Source of the DNA: Branchiostoma belcheri
Lineage: Eukaryota > Chordata > Leptocardii > Amphioxiformes > Branchiostomatidae
Direction: 5' to 3'
Assembly: GCF_001625305.1 (NCBI RefSeq)
Contig: NW_017803862.1
Location: forward strand, 169,970-233,969
Length of the DNA: 64,000 bases
Positions 54,447-64,000 of the stretch are shown piece by piece. Under the pieces are notes generated by a model that was given only the letters and a program-made list of their open reading frames with translations, ran no database searches and was not told where the DNA came from. The position numbers and the translations under genes are program-made. Numbering within the stretch: the stretch's first letter is position 1; each line of letters starts with the position of its first letter.

Positions 54447-57400
54447 CTGAAAAAAAAGAAATTGGGCAAAAGGCATCCGGAGGGCAACAGCTTATCGATC
54501 CGTTCCTGTAGCTAAACTATACCAACACGTCAACACTTTGCCCGAGTCAAAAATAATTCTTTATATTTCATATTTCACCGACAACAGACCAAATAAGACC
54601 TCATAGGGACTTAAAGGAAACTAACCGTATACGTACGAAAAGATAGCCCCCAAAACCAACTTCATAATACCCCAAATTTGTTGTTCTGTTTGATTTTTAT
54701 GACTACACCATTCTCTGAAAATGCTGTGACCTTACGATAAGTGGTTGTTGAGTTACAAGGGGCGGGCTTCGAAAAAACCCCGTCTCAGCATGGGCAAAAA
54801 TGCCCGGTCTGAATAGGGTTACATTGGCTTCTTGAAAATCTCATATTGTATTTATGAAAAACAGTGTTTTTCTAAAACCATTTGCAGCTATTTTGATTTC
54901 CTTTAATTTTTTCCTCGTTTTTAGTTACTCTCTTTCAGTGATCGCAACATTGTATCACATAACTTTATATATTTAATGGTACATGGTAAATGTTGAATGA
55001 TTTTGAAGATAATGTGGACAGTATATAAATATTATTTTATTACCTCCATGAAAAACGGAGGTATTGTTTTTGGCGTGTCTGTCTGTATGTATATCTGTGT
55101 GTGTGTCTGTCTGTGTGTGTGTCTGTGTGTGTTTCCGCAACTTTGTAGTCAGCATAACTTCAAAACGCCTTTATGTGATGATATTTGGTATGATGGTAAG
55201 TCTTGGAAAGACAAAGGTCAAGGTCAAGTATAGGCCTCCTGGTGGATGACCTTGGTACTGCAGCAGAACTTTCAAAAACTTTCAAAGATAATAAGTCCAG
55301 ATTGGAACAACGTATTTTCATCATTTTTGGTGTGTAGGTGCCTGAGAGACAGTTGTACATTATAAAATTCAAATTATGCAAACGAGAACTTAATTTGCAT
55401 AATTAATGAGGAAATTTTATAAATACAGTGTTTCATATAATGGTACAGCTATACGTGTAATCTATTTAATCTGTGGCAGGCGGAACATCAACAGATATCA
55501 ATTATGCAAATGATGACCTTATTTGCACAGTTAATGTGGAAATTCTTATTGGTAAATGATGGGAATTTTATGACTCGTAACATGTGTAACTTACTTAAAG
55601 GTATGCATCGCTATGCATATAATATGTTAATGTAGAGGCATTTGCATAATTAATGAGGACAAAGCAAGCCCATATTTCATGGAGGTATGAGATCTCGGAA
55701 CTCTTGTTTTAGTTGTATTTTGTTCCCAAATGATACACATAATATTTCATACATATTATGTTAAACTTAACTAATTGTGTTGCTAAGTCATTCAGTCTCA
55801 TGCTTATCGTTACTTTGTAGTTAAGCTAACATTAATTAATCTATACTTACTTTTGTGGGTAGGTGGGTTGGTACTTCCATCGATGGCCCGAGTAATAGGT
55901 GTGTTGGTACTAATGAGAGCTAAAAGTATAGGTGTGTTTGTCGGTTCTGGTGCATGCCATGTGCTCAAGCTGTTGACTTCTGGCATAGGAGAAGCCTGGA
56001 AGAACTAGAATGAAATATAAATATAAACTTTAAACTTTAAGGAAGACATGTACATCTGCTTGGCAACAAATTCATTATATTTTAGTCCATATCCTTCTTC
56101 ATTCCAAAATAAACTATTTCCATGTGTGGTGCTCTTCGATATGAAATGTTTTCGTGTATACCCCAATACCCATATAAAGTATTCTCGAAACCCCCATACA
56201 ATGCTTTTCAGTATAAGGTGTTTTCTAAACCCCCATGTAGTGCTCAATACCCCCACACAGTGATTTAGATAAAAAGTGTTCACGAAATGCCCAAACGAGA
56301 ATCACCCGTCATTAATACAAATTGCCGCACTTTTGACAGGATCCACCCCACTCCGCATCTGCTTGAATATGCCCACACTACCCCGTATCTGCTTGCAGAT
56401 TGCAAAAGTCATCAGCCAACCAGCAAGAACAACACATCCTGCCATGCTAATAGAAAGCTGCATGCCTAGTGGCTGTTACTCCGCATACCTTTCTTCTTCG
56501 TCTCACCCCGCTGTACAGTTAATTTGAGAGTCAAAAATTCCTCAATTATATAATTACCTCCATGAAAAATTGAGGTATTGTTTTTGGCGTGTCTGTCTGT
56601 ATGTATGTCTGTGTGTCTGTCTGTCTGTGTGTCTGTGTGTGTTTCCGCAACTTTGTAGTCAGCATAACTTCAGAACACCTTTATGGATTGTTATGATATT
56701 TGGTAAGATGGTAAGTCTTGGAAAGACATAGGTCAAGGTCAAGGTCAAGTATGGGCCTCTTGGTGGATGACCTTGGTACTGCAGCAGAACTTCCGGTTTT
56801 TGTATCTTTTGTCCTGAACAAGCTATGGTCTTGACTTTTTGGTGACAGATACTAGTAGCTTATCTTGTTAGAAATAAGTGGCGTAAGTTTGGTCCCCCTA
56901 GCGGCTTGTTCTGGAACTGCAGGTTAGTTTCTGGTAAAAACTTTCAAAGCCAATAAGTCCAGATTGGAACAACGTATTTTCATCATTTTTGGTGTGTAGG
57001 TACCTGAGAGACAGTTGTACATGATAAAATGCAAATTATGCAAATGCGGACTTTATTTGCATATTTAATGAGGAAATTCTATAATTACAGTGTTTTACAT
57101 TATACTACTTTCATACATGTAATGCATGTAAGCTATGGCAGTTGGAGCATCAAAAGACACTAATTATGCAAATGATGACCTAATTTGCATAAATAATGCG
57201 AAAAGTCTATGATTTTTTAATGGTGAATGATGGGGATGTCATACTTGGGACATCTGTAAGTTAATCAAAAGTTAACATACATCACGATGTATATATTATG
57301 TTAATGCAGAGGTCATTTGCATAATTAAAGAAGAAATTTACATTTGCATATCAAGCCCATATTTCATGGAGGTATGAGGTCTCGGAATTCTTGTTTTAAA

Positions 57401-57982
57401 GGGGTTTACGACGAAAGCTAAAATGAATTATTTTTGGTAGATGATTCGAAGGAGACAACCAATACCCTATGAAAAATATATTTATTAATAAAACATTTTT
57501 TATATATTTCAGTCCATACCATACTGTTAGGTATTAAATGGACTGAAATACATGTATGCTGTATTTTCTCCGGAACAAATTATTGTATACATGTACGTTC
57601 ACAATTTTAAAGTGAGAATACCAGACTATCATATACAAGAAAGGCAGTATCATTACTAACATTCTATCTTAATTTTTGTTGTTCGTCCAGGTTTTTGTCT
57701 CTGCACACGAAATTTAGGTTAGATACACGATTGCACCTACTTCCAAACGTGAATTTCCAGCCCAGCTGCTTTTGGAGTACGTATTCCTGATGGGAGTATT
57801 ACATAAGTAGAAATAATACTAAATAAAACGTAAGGTGTAAAATAGAGCCCATTGCAAATATGTTGACCTTACCTCCTGAATGTCTTGGGTGTTGTGATGG
57901 ACTCCTGCCATGATTCCGTAGGTGATCCCACCAGTTAATACCAGGATAACCACCAACGTAGCAAGCCAGTATTTTTTATTCT
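54321..57982 (-). CDS. - strand gene: type II membrane protein with fibronectin type II module (partial)
   Basis: Three exons were found on the - strand: 57982-57873 (transmembrane), 56004-55851 (Ser/Thr/Pro-rich stalk) and 54446-54321 (FN2). The phases match exactly (1-0, 0-1, 1-1) and all borders are AG/GT. No signal peptide precedes the membrane helix, so a type II topology (N-terminus inside) is inferred. The 5' exons would lie to the right, where a retrotransposon occupies 58640-64000. Further extracellular exons would lie to the left. I do not recognise the family. Confidence 0.7.
55041..55710 (+). mobile_element. Octamer-rich TIR element, copy D
   Basis: It starts TACCTCCATGAAAAACGG and ends TTTCATGGAGGTATGAGATC then CTCTTGTTTT, so the ends are inverted (ACCTCCATGAAA against TTTCATGGAGGT). 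The interior has GT-rich DNA, TTTCCGCAACTTTG, and several ATGCAAAT/ATTTGCAT octamers. It sits in an intron of the - strand gene. Confidence 0.85.
55851..56004 (-). CDS. Stalk exon of the - strand gene
   Basis: The exon is 154 bases, phase 0-1. It encodes FFQASPMPEVNSLSTW and a Thr/Pro-rich segment (PEPTNTPIL, STNTPITRAIDGSTNPP), like an O-glycosylated stalk. It has a clear acceptor (CATTCTAG) and donor (GTAAGT). Confidence 0.72.
56085..56290. repeat. Degenerate short tandem repeat
   Basis: About four imperfect units of 35-45 bases contain ACCCCCATACAATG-like and AGTATAAGGTGTTTTCT-like phrases. The frames over it are repetitive artefacts. Confidence 0.5.
56554..57398 (+). mobile_element. Octamer-rich TIR element, copy E (near full length)
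   Basis: It starts TACCTCCATGAAAAATTG and ends TTTCATGGAGGTATGAGG then TTCTTGTTTT. At about 845 bases it is the most complete copy. It includes GGTCCCCCTAGCGGCTTG and repeated AATTATGCAAAT/ATTTGCATAATT motifs. No transposase. Confidence 0.87.
57873..57982 (-). CDS. Transmembrane exon of the - strand gene
   Basis: The exon is 110 bases, phase 1-0. It encodes NKKYWLATLVVILVLTGG and ITYGIMAG, a membrane helix preceded by basic residues, then HHNTQDIQE. Acceptor TTTTGCAG, donor GTAAGG. Confidence 0.75.
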
Positions 57983-58813
57983 CTGCAAAACAGTGTGCTT
58001 AAATTGGTTTCGTAGTCTAAGAGAAAACATATATATTTATAGAGCAGGAATAAACAAACTAGTAACTACAAAATAAAGAAACAGACAACAAAAGTATAGT
58101 AATTTATGTAATTGAAGAAGGGCTGAACCTCTAGAAACTTCATTAACATTGGTAAAGATTCATAGACAGAATTATTGACATCATTGAAGTATTAGCCGTC
58201 GTTGATAAAAATTAATACCAAAACAATTTATGATTCTCAAAACAGCGATGCAATCAAACTAATAATTAATAGTGAGTAGTAGTAGATATAGCAATCAATA
58301 TTTCTGAATAAAAATTAGAAAAGAGGCCAAATAGCCTTCAAAGCAGCCTGTTTGGCAATGCTCTTTGAATTTTAAAATGTAGGATAAGTAATAGAACAAT
58401 AAAAAGAAAACAAAACAATATAATGCAAGTCATCTACATTTTTAGCTGCAGAGTAACACAATAACTTTTTCGCTATATTATGGAATGATTGTTTATATAT
58501 ACATATTATTACATATATTATATATTAATTAGGATAACCGTAATTAGAAAATGCATGAACAACAAGCTGGACTTGAATGATGGACGAAAACGAGGCTAGC
58601 CAAGGCGGCAGCGTTTTTCAGTACACCGCAAACTATCAGCTATTTTTATACCGACTTCCCAACAAATCGTGAAACTGTAGTGTGACCAAAAGCACCATAA
58701 AGCCACAGAGACCAACGTACAGCGGGCAGAAGCGAGTTCTGGGTCTAGCTGGTGCTTCATTTCGTTCATCTCCAGAAGGACGCCGGCCGGCGTCCTGACA
58801 ACAACAAGACAAC

Positions 58814-59812
58814 ATGGCGACCGACGCGGAGGTGAGCTGGTCGACAGTAGTAAAGCGAGGAACCAGCAGGGAAACGGTTTTTCCTATATTCATAATGGAG
58901 AGAGAAATTGTCAGGAAAGAAGAGGCTTATGCAAATCCCATAAAGGAGGAAGAGATGTATCATTGTCTGATACAAAGCATTAATCCAGCCCACCTGAGAT
59001 CAATCCAGAGAGTACGGGCCTTATGGAGGGTCTATCTACACAGTAATGAAGCGAGAGCGAAGTTGCTGATCGAAGGGATCACCGTAAGGGCTAAATCGGT
59101 CGACTGTAAGGAAACGAATCCTTTCAGCCTGAAACACAGAATGCAGAACATGAACAACACACTAATTACAATCAAGGACATTCCAGAATCAGCTGATGAC
59201 AGCATTATAGTGGAATTCCTGACTAATGCAGGGTGCAAAACAGTCGGACGAGTGAATCACAGAAAAATCAGATATAACAACCGACTTACCAACTGCAGCA
59301 ACGGAGACAGGCTGATATACATAGAACAAAAACCCACAAAAGCCATACAACGAAATGTGAAGATTGGGACACACTGGGCGCGAGTCTTCTACAACGGACA
59401 AGAACTAGACCGAGAGCAGATAACTCACACAGCCAGCGACCAAAATAAAGCAAATGATGACACTCAGACCGCTGTCAGCACACCTACAACAGAGTCAAAT
59501 ATGGACTTCATTGATAGAGCGTATGAGGAGCATGTAAGCCAAACTGGAAAGGAAAATAATACATCCGCCATGGGGGAATCCCCAAACACCGAAGATAAAC
59601 AAAAACAATCAGAAGAAAGTGAAAGTGACGACAAGTCAACAGAACCTACGACCAAGAAAGATAAGAAAAAGAAAAAGAAACAAAAAAAGGCAAGAAAAAA
59701 CAAGACGACAACACAAACGAAGATGACACACCGGTTATGCAGAAGGAGAAGCCAAGACAAAGAAGTAACTCACTTGGCGATATGGACGAAGCAAAAGTGT
59801 CATCAATCTTAA
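58814..59812 (+). pseudogene. Retrotransposon ORF1 protein, frameshifted at its end
   Basis: The frame starts MATDAEVSWSTVVKRG. It carries a basic, Lys-rich C-terminal stretch (KKDKKKKKKQKKARKN). Beyond an A-rich tract near 59655-59700 the natural continuation moves to another frame (MQKEKPRQRSNSLGD, to 59973), which shows a frameshift by A-run slippage. The role is presumably RNA binding, as in other LINE ORF1 proteins. Confidence 0.7.
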
Positions 59813-60120
59813 AATACCTACGAAAAGGAAAGGAATCTCAACCAGCGAAGAGGCCTCGAGAGCCAAGCTCGTCGTCCGAAACAGCACAGACATTGCCAAC
59901 AAAAAAGCACAGATGGAGGACCTACAACAGCGGGAAAGCTCATTTGCCGAGGAGGAAACACAAACCGCAGTGACATGAACGCTAATGCAGATAAAGCGAC
60001 GTCATCTACGGGAAAGAAAGCAGAACGGACTAGACTACGAATATGGATTATTGATTAAGACTCTTTAGACATACAGAGACAACAAACATACGTAAGTATT
60101 TGTTTACAAACATTGGAACT

Positions 60121-60765
60121 ATGGCTCGACAAGAAAAACTGAGTGTATTATCCCTGAATACAAGAGGGCTAAGAGAAAAAGAAAAAAGAATGCACATGTT
60201 TACATGGTTACAGCATCAAAAGACAGACGTAATCTTTTTGCAAGAAACACACTTCACAGCTGAAATAATAGAGCAAATTAAGATGGAATGGAAAGGAAAA
60301 AGTTACCACAACGTTGGAACAAATTTAAGTAGAGGGGTAAGCATTCTATTTAAACACAACATATCTATTACTAAACAGGAAATACACAGTGATAACATAG
60401 GAAGAAAAATACTAATAAACTGTGAAATTAAAGGGGAAATGATCACTTTTGTTAACATCTATGCCCCTAACACACAAACCACCAGAAAGTGTTTCTTAAA
60501 AGAACTTATCAATTGGCTACACGACTACAATATATACGAACTTATTATTGGAGGAGATTGGAACACAATCTTAGATCTTAAGAAGGACAAGCAACCAGCT
60601 TCAAGACAAAATAATACATATTACACAGAGGCAGCTTCAATAATACACGACATTTGTAAAATATTCCAACTATATGATGTCTGGAGAGAAACATATCCAG
60701 AGAAACTACAGTTTACTTGGAGAAGATTGAAACCCTCAGTAGCTTGCAGACTGGACTTTTTTTAA
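60121..60765 (+). pseudogene. Retrotransposon ORF2: apurinic-type endonuclease domain
   Basis: Motifs are LSLNTRGLREKEKR, VIFLQETHF (catalytic Glu), VNIYAPNTQ, IIGGDWNTILD (Asp/Asn) and CRLDFF. A stop follows because one T is missing in a T run at 60758-60764. The frame then continues with TDHQG (catalytic His region near 60817-60830). Confidence 0.85.
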
Positions 60766-61302
60766 TCCAGAAATCCTTTAAAAGTAGAGTAAGCGGCACC
60801 GACATCAGACCAGCTACACGCACGGATCATCAAGGGATAACAGTCAAATAGACACTAAACAGAAGGCAGAGGGCCTGGACTATGGCGATTTAATAACAGT
60901 TTATGCCAAGACAAGAATTACAGAAAAATGTTAATAGAAATAGTGGAACATTTTCAAAATAGATACAAAGAAGAAGATAATAGAACACTGTGGGAACTAT
61001 GTAAAAAGGGTATTAAAAGAAAAAACAATTCAATACAGTAAACAAAAAGCGCGCCTTCGCTCAAAATGTGTGCGAACGCTCGAAAAAGTAACTTCTAGAT
61101 TTAGAACAACAACTAAACGACAATAACGAAATTTTACTAAAAATACAACCAAGTAAAGGAACAACTAGATAAATTTTATAAGTACAAAGCAACAGGAGCA
61201 AGGATAAGAGCAAGAACAAGGTACTATGAAGAAGGCGAAAAGTCTACAAAATTATTTCTAAATCTAGAGAGAAGTAATAACAAAAGACACACAATTACAA
61301 AA

Positions 61303-62136
61303 TTGATAGGACCAGGAAATCAAATGTTTACAAACAACACCGAAATACTGCAACAATGCAAGGAATTCTATGCAAATTTGTACACATCCAGACAGGTGCA
61401 TGAGGATGAGATAGAGAATTTTCTGGGAAAGGTTGAAATACCACTCACCTTGTCTGGGGAAGATAATATTTATTTAGATAGCACACTGCATGATAAAGAT
61501 TTCGAAAATGCGTTATCGCAAATGAAAAAAGGGAAAACCCCCGGCTCAGACGGACTTACTGTTGAGTTTTATCAGGCTTTTTGGGACATCGTAAGCCAAT
61601 TAGTAATTAATTCTATTAGAGAAGGCTTGGAAAAAGGAGAGTTATCGGTATCTCAAAGAAAAGCCGTCCTTAAACTGCTACATAAAGGTGGGGAAGATAA
61701 TAACATTGATAACTGGAGACCAATCAGCTTGCTTAATGTTGATTTCAAAATATTGACACAAATATTAGCGAATAGGTTAAAACCTTTTTTATCCAAACTA
61801 ATAAATGTTAATCAAACTGCTTATATAAAAGGGAGAAGTATTACACAAAACATAAGACTACTCTTAGACATCATGACATACACAGCAAAAGAAAACATAC
61901 CCGGATTATTGTTATTCCTCGATTTTAAAAAGGCTTTTGATTCTGTGGAACTAAATTTCTTATTTAAAGTGCTAGAAAAATACAATTTTGGAAATCAATA
62001 TATGAATTGGTTAAAAACAATCTACACTAAATGCACAAGCGGAGTTATCAACAATGGCTGGATTTCTGACTTTTTCCTTCTAGGCAGAGGAGTGAGACAA
62101 GGCTGTCCACTATCCGCAATTCTTTTCCTTTCGTAA
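61303..62136 (+). pseudogene. Retrotransposon ORF2: reverse transcriptase, N-terminal and finger motifs
   Basis: Motifs are KGKTPGSDGLTVEFYQ, NWRPISLLNVDFKIL, QTAYIKGRSITQNIR, LLFLDFKKAFDSVE and RGVRQGCPLSAILF. A frameshift follows at about 62130. The next frame carries QVADDTTLLL (ADD catalytic pair, about 62229-62260). Confidence 0.9.
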
Positions 62137-63912
62137 CGGAAATACTAGCATTACATATAAATCAAAACAAAGAAATACTAGGAATTAAAATTGTAGATGG
62201 TGATAACATAAAAGAAATAAAAATCTCTCAAGTTGCGGATGATACAACATTGTTATTAGGAAATGAAAAGTCTGTACATACTGCAATAGATACACTGTCT
62301 TACTTTAGTAAAATTGCAGGACCTGAACTAAATCTCAGAAAGACACAAGCTATCTGGCTTGGTTGTTGGAAATTCAGGAAAAACAAATACACGGAATTTC
62401 CGTACCCCAAACACCAATCAAGTCTTTAGGAATTTATTCAGTTATGATAAAAAAGAGTGCAATGAAAGAAATTGGCATGCAAAGGTTACAAAAATAGAAA
62501 GCATGCTAAACATATGGAAGAACAGAAAGCTAACTCTATATGGAAAGGTAACTATATTAAAAACTCTAATAATGTCACAAATAACATACTGTGCTACAGC
62601 TCTATTAGCCCCAGAACAGGTTATTGTTAAACTACAGCGTCTATTTTATCAATTTTTGTAGGTCAGGGGTAAGAAAGACAAAATAAGAAGATCGGTTACC
62701 ATAGCAAACTATAGACAAAGGACGGACTAAAATGATAGATATCAGAGCAACAAATCGAAGCATTAAACGCTGGGATTATTAGACGTCTTATGGATAATAC
62801 ATCAGGAGATTGGAAAATCATACCAAGTCTTTAACTAAACAGCATTGGAAGTGACTTTCTAATCTTGAAAATGCATTTTAGAAATAGATCAAATTCTCCC
62901 AATCTACACCACATACCCCCATATTATAAGCAAGCCATACTTAGTTGGCACCGAGCGGGTGGCGGAAACGTACCCGAACCAGTAACAGCTAACGAAGTCA
63001 AAAATCATATTATTTGGGGGTCTAGCTATGTCACAAAAACCCAAAGAAAAAGAAAACACGCATCATTATACTACAAGAAATGGATAGACGCAGGAATAAT
63101 ATACATAAGAGATCTGTTGGATAATAACAATCATATAAACGAATTACAGATACTTAACAAACTACACGATAAAAAAATTGGCTTGCTGAAATGTACACCG
63201 TTAAAAATGCAATTCCGAAAAGATGGTTAGCACTACTGAACGACACCCAATGTCAAACAACAGAATGCACAGAACAAAGATTAAAATACACAAACTACAC
63301 ATGTAAATACTTATACAGTATGCTAATTATCGATAAAATCGACAAACCACAGAGTGAACAAAAATGGGCTGTCATTTTTGATAAGAATTATCAAACTTTT
63401 GAACTTCCATGGATTGATATGACTATACATTTAACAACAGAAAGAAAATTATCAAACTTCATGTTTAAGTTGCTCCATCGAATACTTCCAAATAACAAAA
63501 ATTTACATAGGAGGAAAATAATACCACTCCCCATTTGTGCCACATTTGTAAAGTAGTAGAGGATGAAAAACACATGTTTATCAACTGTATAAGATTGGGC
63601 AACTTCTGGGAAAGGTTCAAGAAACTATTAAATGTATTAGTCAAGATTGACCTTGATTTTGAAACTTGTATTCCCATAATGGGAATACCAAGAACTGAGA
63701 AAATGTACAAAGGAGGCAATCACATGATTGCATTAGCCCTGTATGCCATATTTAAGTCCTGGATCGTGTATAAAGAGAACGAATGTTTTGATAAAATAAA
63801 TTGCTTTTCAATATTTTACAAAGATCTTAAAAACATACTATGCATAGAATATAACATATCAGATACAAACGCAAAAAGAAAGTGGGGTAACTTAATTCCC
63901 CTGATAATGTAA
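62137..63912 (+). pseudogene. Retrotransposon ORF2: reverse transcriptase end and C-terminal region
   Basis: Frames 62137-62360, 62359-62661, 62865-63230, 63191-63556 and 63535-63912 are successive pieces of one ORF2. They include NIWKNRKLTLYGKVTILKTL and a CHICKVVEDEKHMFINC zinc-knuckle-like motif, ending GNLIPLIM. At least four frameshifts separate them. Confidence 0.8.
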
Positions 63913-63960
63913 CATATATCTATTACATTGTATTGTATATAAAAGTCTGTACAGTTTGTA

Positions 63961-63966
63961 AATAAA
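63961..63966 (+). terminator. Polyadenylation signal of the L1/Tx1-like element
   Basis: AATAAA lies about 25 bases before the terminal A run. Confidence 0.75.
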
Positions 63967-64000
63967 GTTCATGGACAGGACCATGAAAGGAAAAAAAAAA

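Larger units (their letters stand above)
58640..64000 (+). mobile_element. Nearly full-length L1/Tx1-like non-LTR retrotransposon
   Basis: It contains ORF1, an endonuclease frame, reverse transcriptase frames, a CCHC-like end, an AATAAA at 63961-63966 and a terminal poly(A) from about 63991 at the window edge. The 5' boundary is uncertain (58600-58700). Several frameshifts break both ORFs, so this copy is not autonomous. It is antisense to the adjacent - strand gene and occupies the place where that gene's 5' exons would be expected. Confidence 0.85.

Noticed and set aside
1-64000. CRISPR arrays, operons or prokaryotic genes
   Set aside because: All recognisable genes are spliced metazoan-type genes, and the tandem repeats have no spacer structure.

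Overview
The window is eukaryotic animal DNA: multi-exon genes with short GT-AG introns, heavy exon shuffling, dense MITE, LINE and SINE debris, and one 20-base assembly gap of Ns (40180-40199). The receptor repertoire and repeats fit a cephalochordate (amphioxus, Branchiostoma) best. That is an inference from content, not from a database match.

Two large receptor tyrosine kinase (RTK) genes lie head to tail on the + strand. RTK gene 1 (1789-16501, 5' end outside the window or missing) has 30 recognisable exons. Their reading frame closes perfectly (1584 codons plus stop) and encodes four EGF-like modules, a PAN-like module, a fibrinogen-related domain, a fifth EGF, about five fibronectin III domains, a transmembrane helix, a SAM domain and a tyrosine kinase. 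RTK gene 2 (28903-48987) has 14 exons (1069 codons plus stop): signal peptide, leucine-rich repeats, EGF, an F-type lectin (fucolectin) domain split by an SRCR domain, three Sushi/CCP modules, transmembrane helix and tyrosine kinase. Both modelled genes keep phase 1 at most ectodomain exon junctions, share kinase intron positions, and end in Leu-Leu-Asn. They look like paralogous kinases fitted with different recognition modules.

Layout: 1-1788 repeats; 1789-16501 RTK gene 1; 16502-18609 its probable 3' UTR, invaded by a MITE; 18660-28880 a gene-poor spacer with a 1.4-kb tandem duplication, a large palindromic repeat cluster, MITEs and a Penelope-like element; 28903-48987 RTK gene 2, with LINE, SINE and MITE insertions in its introns; 48988-54320 LINE remnants, AT-rich DNA and an isolated signal-peptide exon on the - strand; 54321-57982 three phase-matched exons of a - strand gene for a probable type II membrane protein with a fibronectin type II module; about 58640-64000 a nearly full-length L1/Tx1-like retrotransposon ending in poly(A).

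The most notable observations are the two receptor architectures (a Tie-like receptor carrying the fold of angiopoietin ligands, and a kinase receptor whose ectodomain is built from pattern-recognition modules), an HGD catalytic loop in gene 2, and two intronic minisatellites, one in each gene, whose repeat units begin with the last bases of the upstream exon and repeat its 5' splice site many times.
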